The notes under the pieces: model-generated | Seen by the model: the letters and a program-made list of their open reading frames with translations, nothing else | Told to the model about the DNA's origin: nothing | The model's database searches: none | Origin: JAIOQJ01 sp963718635 | Lineage (GTDB): Bacteria; Planctomycetota; Planctomycetia; Gemmatales; Gemmataceae | Direction of reading: 5' to 3' | Length of the DNA stretch: 64,000 nt | NCBI GenBank assembly: GCA_963718635.1 | Contig: OY970367.1 | Coordinates: 3,286,001-3,350,000, forward strand | Made by a program: the position numbers and the translations under genes | Shown: piece after piece, positions 17,875-27,217 of the stretch | How positions within the stretch are numbered: position 1 is the stretch's first letter | Layout: every line of letters begins with the position of its first letter

Positions 17875-19098
17875 TTACTTGCCCTGGTTCCAATAAATGC
17901 GCGCGTTGCCAGTCTTACGGCCCACAGCGATGATATCCGGCTTGCCATCGCCATTTAGGTCGGCGACTGTCAGATCTTCGACAGCAATGCCGCCATCGTC
18001 GAGCATGTGCCGTGCCCACTTCGTGCGTGATTTATCGAGCGCTTTGTAAAGCCTCACGCCGCACTTCTCCGTGAACGTGTCGCCCTTGGCGGGGTTGTCG
18101 CGCACGCCGATGACGAGCTCATCGTCGCCGTCACCATCCAGGTCGGCACACCAGACGCCATGACCCCAGCGCAGGTGATCGTCAATCACCACCCGCTTCC
18201 ACAGCCCTTCTTTGTCGGACGATCCCACCGGATAGACGACGATCTCGTTGCCATGCCATGGCTCTACGGTGGGGACGTAGCCCGCTTCATCTTTCATCTC
18301 ACCATGTTTGATCTCGCTCGCGCCACGGTTCCCTTTGGCGTTTGTTTGATCGCCGGCGCCTTTTTTTACCGCGGTCCACTTTCCCTCTTCGTTATGCAGA
18401 ACAAAGACTCCTTCGTATGCCGCGAGCAAAATGTCGTCAGGCTTCCCTTTGGTCGTTTGAAAGGGCCAGAAATTGTGACAGACATGAAGCTCCTCGTTCA
18501 AAACAATCGGCGTCCACGGCCCTTTGATGGGATCTTTCGGGATAGGATAGGCGAGCACGCGCACCGGCCGGCCGTTCATCCAGTTTGCTTCCTTGCTGCT
18601 CTCCCGGCCCATTAAGGGCATCAGAACAATGGCCTTCTTGCCTGAACCGTCGATGTCGGCCATGCGCACGCGATGCACCGTCGGCTCTTCGGCAATGGGA
18701 TGGATGCTCCACTCTTCATCGAGTGTTTTGCCGCGTTTCAGCCATTGCAGCGTTCCACCCGTCTTGGTGTTGAACGGCGCCCAATCCGCGCCGAGAACGA
18801 AATCGAGATGCCCATCGCCATCGATATCGGTCGCGGTGATGCAGACGTTGTCCGGCTTCGTTTTCCCGCTGATGATCGTTCGGCATTTCCAGGTCGGGTT
18901 CTCGTACCAGACAACTCGCTTGCTATCGACGACGACGATATCGGGCTTGCCGTCCTCATTAACGTCGGCAACGATTACCGCGTAACCAACCGTTAAATCG
19001 GTGGCGATTTCCTGCATCTTGAAACGAGGGAAGGCCGGTTCATCGGCGGCAAGTGTGGTGCAGAACAAGGATAGAGCAGCAATGGCATAAGTGCGCAT
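17875..19098 (-). CDS. Secreted FG-GAP/VCBS repeat protein
   Basis: 407 residues with signal peptide MRTYAIAALSLFCTTLAADE. It holds repeated D-x-D/N-x-D-G-x-x-D loops typical of FG-GAP/VCBS beta-propellers: VNEDGKPDIVVVD, DIDGDGHLDFVLG, DLDGDGDDELVIG and DLNGDGKPDIIAVG. These loops bind calcium in integrin-like propellers. No catalytic domain is attached, so it may bind a ligand or matrix. First gene of a pair with the SDR downstream. The region upstream of its start (19099-19429) shows nothing recognisable. Confidence 0.88.
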   Translation of the reverse strand: MRTYAIAALSLFCTTLAADEPAFPRFKMQEIATDLTVGYAVIVADVNEDGKPDIVVVDSKRVVWYENPTWKCRTIISGKTKPDNVCITATDIDGDGHLDFVLGADWAPFNTKTGGTLQWLKRGKTLDEEWSIHPIAEEPTVHRVRMADIDGSGKKAIVLMPLMGRESSKEANWMNGRPVRVLAYPIPKDPIKGPWTPIVLNEELHVCHNFWPFQTTKGKPDDILLAAYEGVFVLHNEEGKWTAVKKGAGDQTNAKGNRGASEIKHGEMKDEAGYVPTVEPWHGNEIVVYPVGSSDKEGLWKRVVIDDHLRWGHGVWCADLDGDGDDELVIGVRDNPAKGDTFTEKCGVRLYKALDKSRTKWARHMLDDGGIAVEDLTVADLNGDGKPDIIAVGRKTGNARIYWNQGK

Positions 19099-19429
19099 GA
19101 AAAGTGCTCCAGGCTATGGATGGTACGAAGGACGACAATGCAGATAAGGCAAGTTGAATTAGGCCCTGCTTCAAGCAGAATATATACGCAGCCAAGGATG
19201 GCCGCAAGCTAGATGGCCGTTTCACAAAATGGCTGCGCGGTTCAGCGTGGCCGCGTTCGTCAGAGCGGGCGAATGACAGCATGTGCACGGCGAAAGCGAC
19301 ACAGAATCGTGTCATGACATATACGCCGGCACGCTTGACGCTCGAAAAAAGATTTCTTCGGAACAGCGCCCCTAAGCTAATGCATGGGATTTCGGGCGAA
19401 CACTTTCGACGCGACGAAGTAAGTTCCCG

Positions 19430-19975
19430 AGTCGCTTCTGGAAATATTTCCAGAAGCGACTTTCCAATTAAATCGTGGGAAAACGAACGCTTCAAATTCG
19501 GGATACGGCATTCGGAGTGCGGAATGAGATGAAAATCAAACAGGCGACATTCAATGGCCCGTCATTCTGACGTACCGCCTTCGGGAAATATTTCCTGAAG
19601 GCGAAACCCGAGAAAATATCGTGGCAAAACGCTTCGGGAAATTCGGAATGCGGAGTTCGAAGTGCGGAATGAAACGAAAATCAATTTGCGACAGGTCAGG
19701 GCCGTCATGGTTTCAACGGACCCTTCAGGAAATATTTCCAGAAGGGCTTTCCCGAGAAAATCGTGGGAAAACCAACAACGCTTTGTTAGCCGGACGCGCC
19801 AGCGACGGAGGAAAAGCAAAACGAACATGACCGATGGGTGCCTTTCGCTCTGCGAAAGGAAATCCTTTCGCAGAGCGAAAAGCGACTATTTATCCCAACA
19901 GGGGCAGAAGTTATCGGTTAATATTCCGGAAATATTTCCAGAAGCCGAACCCCGAGAAATTCATGGGAAAACGGG
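19430..19975. repeat. Cluster of four palindromes with GGAAATATTTCC core
   Basis: Palindromes at 19430-19461, 19576-19603, 19721-19746 and 19924-19943 share GGAAATATTTCC, but their outer stems differ and still pair (for example AGTCGCTTC with GAAGCGACT, and CGCCTTC with GAAGGCG). Each is followed within about 20 bases by a version of CCGAGAAAATCGTGGGAAAA. Spacing is about 146, 145 and 200 bases. No credible gene covers this stretch; short ORFs here only spell repeat-derived peptides such as LQEIFPEG. Confidence 0.85.
19843..19880. repeat. Perfect 18-bp inverted repeat inside the palindrome cluster
   Basis: TTTCGCTCTGCGAAAGGA and TCCTTTCGCAGAGCGAAA are exact complements separated by AA. The sequence is unrelated to the GGAAATATTTCC family around it. 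Confidence 0.85.
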
Positions 19976-20077
19976 ATGGCCAAGACCCGAAATCGGAATC
20001 AGGGACGGCGCATGAACGACGATCGCCCAACTTAACGTAATTGCAAGCGACTGTCTAAAGACTTTCGAAATGGAGAT

Positions 20078-20352
20078 CTAGCGAGGCTCTCTGCCTCAGA
20101 CCAGCGAGAAGTTTCTGAGCTCCAGGCAGCCAATGTCAAATCGAAATCCGTCAGCCACGGATTAAACACGGACGAAACACGGATAAATCAAACATCCGAT
20201 GGCGTGCTCATTCGACCCGCCTTGATGAAAATTCTCAGATTTTGTCCGTGTTCGTTCAGTGTTCCATCCGTGGCTAAACGGCTTTGGCTCGATTGAACGC
20301 TTATCTAAAACTTGCCTCATGCACGATGAGTTTTTTTGGATAAGCAACCTAG
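20078..20352. repeat. Full-length R1 repeat element, copy A
   Basis: About 275 bases, from CTAGCGAGGCTCTCTGCCTC to GCAACCTAG. It contains AGCCAATGTCAAATCGAAAT, the left arm CAGCCACGGATTAAACACGG, the right arm ending CCATCCGTGGCTAA, and a tail with CACGATGAGTTTTTTTGGAT. It aligns along its length with the copy at 43126-43394 and more loosely with 46652-46947. Confidence 0.85.
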
Positions 20353-20398
20353 GGGCAAGAAAGGGTCGGCATCTTTTTAAGTGCAGATTTGAAGTTGC

Positions 20399-21401
20399 TT
20401 AAGATTTGAAATCGTCTGCTCGTAATTCGTCAAGCAGTTCGGCCATGTCTTCAGGCAGCGGGCAGCTCCAGGACATTTTCTCTTCCGTTTCGGGATGCCG
20501 AAAGCCGAGTTTGGCCGCGTGCAGCATGGGCCGTTGGGTGCCGCTGCCGTCGGCGACCGGCTTGCCGTTTACTTCACGATCGTAAACGTGTTCACCGCAT
20601 AAGGGCGTGCCTGCTTCGCCCAGATGGATGCGTACTTGATGCGTTCGCCCCGTTTCCAGACGGCACTCGATCAACGCATAATTGCCCAGGGCTTCCACTA
20701 ATTTCACATGCGTGACCGCGCGTTGGCCGTCCCCCTCAGCCGTGGAACTCCCGCGTCGGCCATCGCCCCGATCGCGCACGATCGTCGATTCGATCTTGCC
20801 TGCTTTGGGTTGTCCGCGAACCAAGGCCAGGTAACGCCGTTCCACCGTATGTTGGCGGAACTGTTCCATCAGATCGCGTTCGGCTTTGGCATTGCGCGAA
20901 GACGACAAGGCCGCTGGTATCGCGATCGATGCGATGGACCGCCCGTAAAGGCCGGCCCGGTTGCCCGAGCAAATCGGGAAGCAGATCGGCCAGTGTTGTG
21001 GGTAGAAAGCGCTTGCCCCGTTCGCCAAACTCGGCCGCTTCGTCTGCATGGCGCATCGTCGTCAAGCCGGCCGGCTTATTGATAACCGCCACCGCATCAT
21101 CCTCATACGCCACAACCGGCATCGGCCCTTCGTAGATCGGCTTGGTTTTCAACGGCTTCGTCTTTTTCACCGACACAGCAGGCTTCGTCGTCACCGGAGA
21201 GAAGCCATGAACCTCGACGCGGTTGCCGACGCGCAGGCGCACGGTCGGGTCGGCCGTCGGCTGGCCGGCGACGCGAACCTGCTTCTTGGTGACGATTTCT
21301 TTGGCCTTCGACCAAGTGAGGTTCAGCTTGACGCGCAGAAAAGCAGCCAGGGTCTGTTTCCCTTCGCCGCGCGCCACGATATAAGAATGAAGCAGCATCA
21401 T
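20399..21401 (-). CDS. RluA family pseudouridine synthase with S4 domain (frameshifted)
   Basis: It isomerises uridine to pseudouridine in rRNA or tRNA. Two frames form one protein of about 334 residues. The N-terminal S4 RNA-binding domain (LRVKLNLTWSKAKEIV...VRVAG) leads to the catalytic motif RAVHRIDRDTSGLVVF, whose second Asp is the nucleophile. After the break come the RRYLALVRG strand, the GRTHQVRIHL motif and LHAAKLGFRHP. The break at 20894-20898 fits loss of one CG from CGCGCG; restoring it gives VVFARNAKAERD. Start ATG 21401 or 21398. Divergent from yjbQ, with 46 bases between. Confidence 0.88.
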
Positions 21402-21447
21402 TCGATAGTCTATTGAACCAAGGGAATTCAGCAATCGGGAGGAAACC

Positions 21448-21846
21448 ATGACGCGGTTTGAAGTTCGCACGCGACAGCGCAATGAATTCGTTGAAGTGAC
21501 CGAGCAGGTTCGCGCCGCAGTGAGCGCATCCGGAGTGCAAAACGGCTTCTGCATCGTCTACTGCCCGCATACCACCGCCGCGATGACGATCAACGAAAAC
21601 GCCGACCCAGACGTCGTGCACGATATGCTTCTCTATCTCAATGGCACGATCCCCAAAACGCAGACAGGCTTCCGCCACGGCGAAGGCAACAGCGACTCCC
21701 ACATCAAAGCCAGCCTCGTCGGCGCCAGTGTCACGGTCATTATCGAGCAAGGAGAATTAGTCCTCGGCCGCTGGCAGGGAATCTATTTCTGTGAGTTCGA
21801 CGGACCTAGAACGCGCGAATGTGTGGTGCAGGTAAATGGGGTGTAA
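21448..21846 (+). CDS. YjbQ/UPF0047 family protein
   Basis: 132 residues. The family signature is complete: CPHTTAAMTINENADPDV, then GFRHGEGNSDSHIKASLVG, VTVIIEQGELVLGRWQGI and EFDGPRTREC. Some YjbQ proteins have been reported to have thiamin phosphate synthase activity, but the physiological role is unsettled. The conserved His and Glu residues suggest a metal or phosphate site. Start ATG at 21448 with GGAGG upstream. Confidence 0.92.
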   Translation: MTRFEVRTRQRNEFVEVTEQVRAAVSASGVQNGFCIVYCPHTTAAMTINENADPDVVHDMLLYLNGTIPKTQTGFRHGEGNSDSHIKASLVGASVTVIIEQGELVLGRWQGIYFCEFDGPRTRECVVQVNGV

Positions 21847-22002
21847 GAAGCCCGAAGGCAACCCGGATTGCGTGAGCAATCGGGAAGATACGGAAAGGGA
21901 GGCGAGTTGTGAACGTGTAGGAAAGGCATCCGCGAAAGAGCGGCGTACGATAGCGACCTGCCACTGTAATATATTGTAGTCACCCCCGCGGAGAGACATT
22001 AC

Positions 22003-22215
22003 ATGACGGGATGCCGAGAAAAATTGCTACGCTTGATTGCCGAATTGAGTGAGGCCGACCCGGAACTCCGCCTGGGCCAAATGCTCACGAACTTGGCGAT
22101 GATGAAGCGCGGACCGGCGCCTGAATTCGTGTGGGATTCCGAAGATTATGAGCTTGCCGGCGCTGCTCGGCGTTTGCTTGTTTGCTTGCGGCAACGAGAG
22201 TTAGGTGGCGTATGA
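22003..22215 (+). CDS. Small conserved planctomycete protein upstream of ClpP-like gene
   Basis: 70 residues, with GGAG upstream of the ATG at 22003. Helical, with LIAELSEADPELRLGQMLTN and a WDSEDYELAGAARRLL tail. Small proteins of this type seem common in planctomycetes, next to varied genes; their role is unknown. The stop codon overlaps the start of the next gene (ATG at 22212, TGA at 22213), so the two are translationally coupled and may work together. Confidence 0.65.
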   Translation: MTGCREKLLRLIAELSEADPELRLGQMLTNLAMMKRGPAPEFVWDSEDYELAGAARRLLVCLRQRELGGV

Positions 22216-22821
22216 GACGGAATATTTTGTTTGTACTTAGTATTGTCGTTATCGGAGTGGTGATCGCTATGTGGTGGTTCGGCGCCCGCAAACCGGTTGA
22301 TCGGCAATCGCGTGAGACCGAGCTGAGTCGGTTGTCGCAGCAACGCGAAGTATTGCTCAGCGGGCCTTTGGAAGATAAGCAAGCAATCGAAGTGATTGCT
22401 AAGTTGTTGTTCCTGCAACACGAGAACCAAAGTGAGCCGGTCACACTGCTTATCGATTCGCCAGGAGGTTCAGTGACTGCGGCGATGGCGGTCATTGATG
22501 CCATCAAATCCTTGAAACCTCCGGTCCGAACTCGTTGTAACGGCATAGCCCAGGGGACGGCAGCAATCATCTTGAGTGCCGGTCAGCGTGGCGAACGTGT
22601 AGTGGTCCGGGAAAGTTCGATATCGCTATCACCCATCATTCCTAAATCGCCCAACGCATCTGATGCTGATAAGGAGAAGACAAGGCAGTCTGCTGGCGGA
22701 GGCGATTGCCAACAACACGGGCCGAACAGTGGAGTCGGTCGCTCTCGACCTCATAGATGGCAAATTCTTCGATCCGGCCGGTGCGGTTGAATACGGACTT
22801 GCCGATCGAGTTGTTGATTAA
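22212..22821 (+). CDS. Membrane-anchored ClpP-like protein lacking catalytic residues (frameshifted)
   Basis: About 203 residues when two frames are joined. An N-terminal hydrophobic anchor (ILFVLSIVVIGVVIAMWWFG) is followed by a ClpP/crotonase-fold core: LLSGPLEDKQAIEVIAKLLF, then VTLLIDSPGGSVTAAMAVID. The catalytic serine block of ClpP (GQAASM) is GIAQGT here, and the histidine position (M-I-H-Q-P) is SLSPI, so both are absent. The frame breaks between about 22640 and 22690; the second frame restores LLAEAIANNTGRTVESVALD and the YGLADRVVD ending. It could be a pseudoprotease, like ClpR, held at the membrane. Confidence 0.7.
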
Positions 22822-23019
22822 GGAATCAAAACGGATTTGTAGACGTAAAGAACTTGAAGGCGCCTGCCACGACCGACAAGCAAAAAACCGCAAATGTCTT
22901 ATCATGATCGGGCAAGAACAAATCCTTTCTGGTCAGGCGCCCCAGCTGGGAAATGGTAGTTAGACGATCGAGTTAGGTCAATGGGCATCACCGGATTGGC
23001 AAGGTAAAATTGCGCCGCG

Positions 23020-23253
23020 TTGACCGCTTTGATCCTGTTGGGATCGGCCATTACTTGGGGCGACGAACCAAGTTCTGCGGTGCCCATCCTGATAATCGCC
23101 TGTTTGGTCGGATCCATCGTCATGGGCGGGTTGTCGATCTACTTGAGATGCTTGCCGCTTGACCATCGTTTGAGCCAGTCCAGAGCACTGCGAGTCATTC
23201 TCAAAGCAACGGCCGTGGTTGCGACGTTGTTAGCAGTCTCCGTTGTGGGATGA
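23020..23253 (+). CDS. Possible small two-helix membrane protein
   Basis: 77 residues from a TTG with no visible ribosome binding site. Two hydrophobic stretches (VPILIIACLVGSIVMGG and VILKATAVVATLLAVSVVG) flank a basic loop. Composition looks protein-like, but there is no family match. It lies in a gene-poor kilobase (22822-23921) after the ClpP-like gene. It could equally be a chance ORF. Confidence 0.3.
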   Translation: MTALILLGSAITWGDEPSSAVPILIIACLVGSIVMGGLSIYLRCLPLDHRLSQSRALRVILKATAVVATLLAVSVVG

Positions 23254-23373
23254 CTGTAAGTTTTTCGCGAGCTATCTAGAGCGAACAACCAGCTACGTAG
23301 TCGGCGTCAAAGCTTCATCAACTTTTAACCAAACGCCAATCGATTCTGCTTTTACGGGGATGCTATAAAAGAG

Positions 23374-23486
23374 GTGAGGGCACGGGATTCAGAGCGGGAC
23401 TCGCTACCGCTCTATTCCCGTGCCCCAGAGGCAGGTGTAAACAGGTGGTGTGCACCTTGTGATCGCGGGACTCGCTACCGGATCAC
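23374..23486. other. Two hairpins sharing the loop CGGGACTCGCTACCG
   Basis: Hairpin 1 (23378-23425): outer stem GGGCACGGGA/TCCCGTGCCC, inner stem AGAGCGG/CCGCTCT, loop GACTCGCTA. Hairpin 2 (23459-23486): stem GTGATC/GATCAC, inner CGG/CCG, the same loop GACTCGCTA. The apical 15 bases are identical and the stems are unrelated but complementary. Between them a weaker hairpin (AGGTG/CACCT) is possible. The rest of 22822-23921 shows only the doubtful small ORF at 23020. Confidence 0.6.
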
Positions 23487-23921
23487 ACTCTATCCTAATG
23501 CAAGCGAAATGCCAATTTGGTTGAATCCTTTTCGAAAACACTCGCAATCTTTGTAAAAGCCTTAGCCGTAACGGATTAAATTTTTCGAGATTACGCCGCG
23601 ATAGGCTTTTAAGGTCTGGTCGTCCTGCTCAGTCGAACTAGATGATGCAATTTGAAACAAAGACCTGCGCTATTCTGCTTTGATCGATTCAGACTGGTGC
23701 AAGATAGATCAGGCTTAACTTTAACTTCGAAGTGATTTGATCGATGGCTGTTTTTTTGACTGTAAGGTTTTAATGGCCGAAGCATCAATCACGAACAAAA
23801 TCTGCTCAATCTGAGTGCGTTTGCAAGTGGAACCCGTCAATAGATGCACTGACGCGGGATTTAGCCGACTTCCAATATGCGCACTCTTACATCCACATAT
23901 GTGAAAGCAACTGCTCAGCAA

Positions 23922-25273
23922 TTATCCCGGCCCTGCCAGGAATGTTCGTTCGATGAAGGTGGTATCGACTTGTCCTTCGATGAACGCGGAGGTGTTGAAG
24001 ATTTTTTGATGGATCGGAATTGTGGTTTTGATCCCTTCCACGACGAACTCTTGTAATGCCCGACGCATAACGCGAATCGCCTCTTCGCGGGTAGGTTGGT
24101 AAACAAGCAACTTCGCGACTAGCGAATCGTAATTGGGGGGACTCGGTAACCCTGGCAGACGTGGGTATCAAGCCGGACACCGGGACCGCCAGGCGGTTGC
24201 CATTTCGTGATGGTGCCTGGTGAAGGCCGGAAGTTGTCCGCCGGGTCTTCCGCATTGATACGGCACTCGATCGCGCAGCCGCGATGGACGATGTCGTCCT
24301 GCTTGAAGCGTAGTTTTTCGCCGGCGGCTACGCGTATCTGCTCGCGGACCAGATCGATCCCGGTTACTAATTCCGAAACGGGATGCTCCACCTGGATGCG
24401 GGCGTTCACTTCGATGAAGTAGAAGTTGTTGTCTTTATCGACCAGGAACTCGCAGGTGCCGGCGGAGTAGTAGCCGGCCGATTTGCAGAGCCGGACAGCG
24501 GCCGAGCAGAGGTTGTCGCGAACTTTTCGCGGAAAATTCGTAGCGGGCGATTCTTCGACCAGTTTTTGATGGCGGCGCTGCAACGAGCAATCGCGCTCGT
24601 ATAGATGCACCACGTTGCCGTGCTGATCGCCGAGCACTTGAACCTCAATATGACGAGGCTGCTCGAGGTATTTTTCGAGATAGACGCTGCCGTCTTTGAA
24701 GGCCGCCTCCGCCTCTTGTCGCGCGGAGGAGAGGCCTGAAATCAGGCTCATGTCGTTGCGGGCGACGCGCATGCCGCGACCGCCGCCGCCTGCAGCTGCT
24801 TTGATGAGCACCGGGTAACCGACCTGATGGGCGAACTTGAAGGCCTGGGCTTCTTCGGTGATCAATCCATCACTGCCCGGAACGACGGGCACCTTCGCGG
24901 CACGGGCAAGTTTGCGGGCCTCATTCTTGTTGCCGAGCTTGCGCATGGCGTCGTGCGGCGGGCCGATGAATTCGATGTTGCAATCACGGCACATCTCGGC
25001 GAAATCGGCATTTTCCGAAAGGAAACCGTATCCCGGATGAATCGCATCGACGTTGGTGACATCGGCGGCGGCGATGATGCGCTGGTACTTGAGATAGCTT
25101 TCGGAAGCGGGTCCGGGGCCAATGCAGACCGACTGATCGGCCAGCGCCAGATAAGGCGCGCCGCGATCGGCCTGGCTGTAGATGGCCACCGTTTCTATGC
25201 CGAGATCGCGACAGGCACGGATCACGCGCAGGGCAATTTCGCCGCGGTTTGCAATCAGGATTCGTTGAAACAT
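23922..25273 (-). CDS. accC: Acetyl-CoA carboxylase, biotin carboxylase subunit (frameshifted)
   Basis: It carboxylates biotin on AccB using ATP and bicarbonate, the first step of fatty acid synthesis. MFQRILIANRGEIALRVIRA opens the protein. The ATP-grasp glycine loop AAAGGGGRGMR, the active-site FIEVNARIQVEHPVSE and the INAEDP segment are all present. The frame ends early at VPPITIR. Adding one base to the C run (GGGGGG on the plus strand, 24136-24141) restores VPPNYDSLVAKLLVYQPTRE and continues to the stop at 23922. This C-terminal part is needed for the fold, so a sequencing error is likely. Follows accB by 76 bases. Confidence 0.93.
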
Positions 25274-25349
25274 GTTCGAATTCACTATTCCGAAATTCGC
25301 AGAGGCGAAGCGGAATGAAGTTCATTCCGCATTCCGAATCTCGCAATGG

Positions 25350-25850
25350 TTAAGAAGGTTCGACCCGGAACAGGATTTGATCGTATTCCACGAATTGACC
25401 GTTTTCGGCGCAGACCTCGGCGATTACACCGGAGCAGCCTGCCGCCAGATCGTTGAAAATCTTCATCGCTTCGATCTTGCAGACGACTGTCTCGGCCGTC
25501 ACCCGGGCGCCGACTTTCACGTAATCGTCCTTATCGGGCCCCGGCTTGGCGTAGAACGAACCGACCATCGGGCTCTTGATCTCAATGAGCCTGCTATTGG
25601 TTGCCGGCGCTGCTGGAGAAGCGGGCGACGACGCAGCGGGCGTAGCCGCTGGTGCTGCGGGGCTTGGAGCATAGCTCAAAGGCGGCAGCGAAGGAGTGAA
25701 GGAAAGCGCTGACCCGCGGCGTAGGCGCATCCGCTTGTCGCCGTCCTGCAGGTTCACTTCGCTCAAATCGAACTTCCGCATTAGCCGCACGAGTTGCCGC
25801 ACCGTGTCGACATCGAAAGGCCCGGCCGGCGTTTTCGGTTCATCGGTCAC
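25350..25850 (-). CDS. accB: Acetyl-CoA carboxylase, biotin carboxyl carrier protein
   Basis: 166 residues from a GTG at 25850, which has GAAGGGGG seven bases upstream; the frame extends to 25916 but without a site. The N-terminal DTVRQLVRLMRKFDLSEVNL segment and Ala/Pro linker (residues 65-95) lead to the biotinyl domain. In it, EAMKIFND carries the biotinylated lysine, and the protruding thumb is present (VGSFYAKPGPDKDDYVKVG). It carries carboxybiotin from AccC to the carboxyltransferase. Gene order M24 peptidase, accB, accC suggests one transcript. Confidence 0.95.
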   Translation of the reverse strand: MTDEPKTPAGPFDVDTVRQLVRLMRKFDLSEVNLQDGDKRMRLRRGSALSFTPSLPPLSYAPSPAAPAATPAASSPASPAAPATNSRLIEIKSPMVGSFYAKPGPDKDDYVKVGARVTAETVVCKIEAMKIFNDLAAGCSGVIAEVCAENGQFVEYDQILFRVEPS

Positions 25851-25912
25851 AAAACAACCCCCTTCGAAACCATGCGAAACGCAACTTTTCGAACATACAA
25901 CCCGCCAAGGGC

Positions 25913-27016
25913 TCAAAAATCCTGGCTTAGCCCGGCCGACAGAACTTCATAACCGTCCGACGTTACCAGAATATCATCTTCGAGACGAACTCCGCCTAAG
26001 CTAGGAAGATAGATGCCCGGCTCGAGCGTAAAGACCATTCCCTCTTGCAGAACGTCAGTCGATGTCGATCGAATATCGGGGCCTTCATGCACTTCAAGGC
26101 CGATGCCATGGCCAAGCCCGTGGTTGAACATTTCACCATATCCGGCCTCAGCAATGTAGCCTCGGGCGGCCGCATCTACGTCTTTCGCTTGAACGCCTGG
26201 CCGTACAGCTGCCAGCGCGCGCGATTGTGCCTGTCGAACAACGGTATATATTTTTTCGAGCTCTCTTTCAACCCGTTGGCGACCCCGACGTTCGGGAAAA
26301 AAGGGATTACGAACCATGCGCGTCAGATCGCTGGTGTAGAGCGCGCCCTTGGCGCCCCAGTCGAGCAGGAAGAAATGGGCCTCTTCGAGACGGCGGCCCG
26401 AAGGCGGACAATGCGGCAATGCCGAGCGATCGCCGATCGCGACAATAGTTTCAAAACTGACGCCATGCCCGCCTGCTCGGCGCACGTAGCTGTCCAGAGC
26501 GTCTGCCATCTCCTTTTCGGAGTTGCGCGGCGACAGCATGGCCATCATCATGGCAAAGGAACGCTCTCCCAACCGAACCGCGTCGCGTATTGCCTCAATT
26601 TCAACGGGGTCCTTGATGAGCCGAAGTGATTCAGCCAGCCCGCATTTGGCGACGAAGTTGACGGTTGGCGCCAGTTCTTCAAGTTTATCGAACTGCGCCA
26701 CGCTTAAATGGGACGCTTCGACTCCAACGGACCGCAGGCCCAGCTTCTCGATTACCGTCGCGGCAAGCTGCCAAGTGGTCAAGTCTGGGCCGCGAATCGC
26801 CGTTTCTAACTCTAGGCATTCCTCGGCGATCTGTATGCTGAAACGCGCATCACTGATCAGAATACCCCGTTTCGGCGTGAGCAACAGAAAGCTGCTCCCC
26901 CCGGTAAAATGGGTCAGATAGCAAACATTGATTGGATTCGTGATCAGAAACGCATCGAGTTTCTCGTTTTTCACGAGACGGCTGAAGCGCTGGCGCCGGC
27001 GATAAGCGTGATTCAT
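25913..27016 (-). CDS. M24 family Xaa-Pro aminopeptidase
   Basis: 367 residues from ATG 27016. It has an N-terminal creatinase-like domain and a pita-bread metallopeptidase fold. All five metal ligands are visible: Asp in LLDWGA, Asp in TSDLTR, His in HGLGHGIGLEVHEGP, Glu in LEPGIYLP and Glu in RLEDDILV. It would cleave N-terminal residues before proline. First gene of the accBC cluster; in many bacteria a pepP/pepQ gene lies next to efp-accBC, but efp is not here. Close relatives with prolidase activity cannot be excluded. Confidence 0.92.
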   Translation of the reverse strand: MNHAYRRRQRFSRLVKNEKLDAFLITNPINVCYLTHFTGGSSFLLLTPKRGILISDARFSIQIAEECLELETAIRGPDLTTWQLAATVIEKLGLRSVGVEASHLSVAQFDKLEELAPTVNFVAKCGLAESLRLIKDPVEIEAIRDAVRLGERSFAMMMAMLSPRNSEKEMADALDSYVRRAGGHGVSFETIVAIGDRSALPHCPPSGRRLEEAHFFLLDWGAKGALYTSDLTRMVRNPFFPERRGRQRVERELEKIYTVVRQAQSRALAAVRPGVQAKDVDAAARGYIAEAGYGEMFNHGLGHGIGLEVHEGPDIRSTSTDVLQEGMVFTLEPGIYLPSLGGVRLEDDILVTSDGYEVLSAGLSQDF

Positions 27017-27106
27017 GGAAGCAAGACCACTGCATGACAAAACGATAGCGAGACGGTAGTCTATCAACGTGCGCAGCAGGTGCATACCTGCAATGGTTCG
27101 AGGCAA

Positions 27107-27193
27107 TGGCGAGCCGGGAGCGTGAGCGACTGGAGAAAAATGCGGAGTTTATCGCGAGATGCTTCTCCGGTCGCTCACGCTCCCGGCTCGCCA
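27107..27193. repeat. Inverted pair of R2 repeats
   Basis: TGGCGAGCCGGGAGCGTGAG (start 27107) and its complement ending CTCCCGGCTCGCCA (27193) form a 31-base inverted pair with one or two mismatches around a 25-base loop. It lies between the divergent M24 peptidase and PH-domain genes, in their promoter region. Confidence 0.9.
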
Positions 27194-27217
27194 AAGACTT
27201 TTGTCCGGTTGCAGATT

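Noticed and set aside
19281..20015. Several overlapping short ORFs in the palindrome cluster
   Set aside because: They overlap in different frames, have no family match, and repeat peptides such as LQEIFPEG that come from the palindrome core.
23721..23921. Possible transposase fragment downstream of accC
   Set aside because: The minus-strand peptide has a vague TQIEQILFVIDASA stretch, but no known motif or inverted ends could be found.
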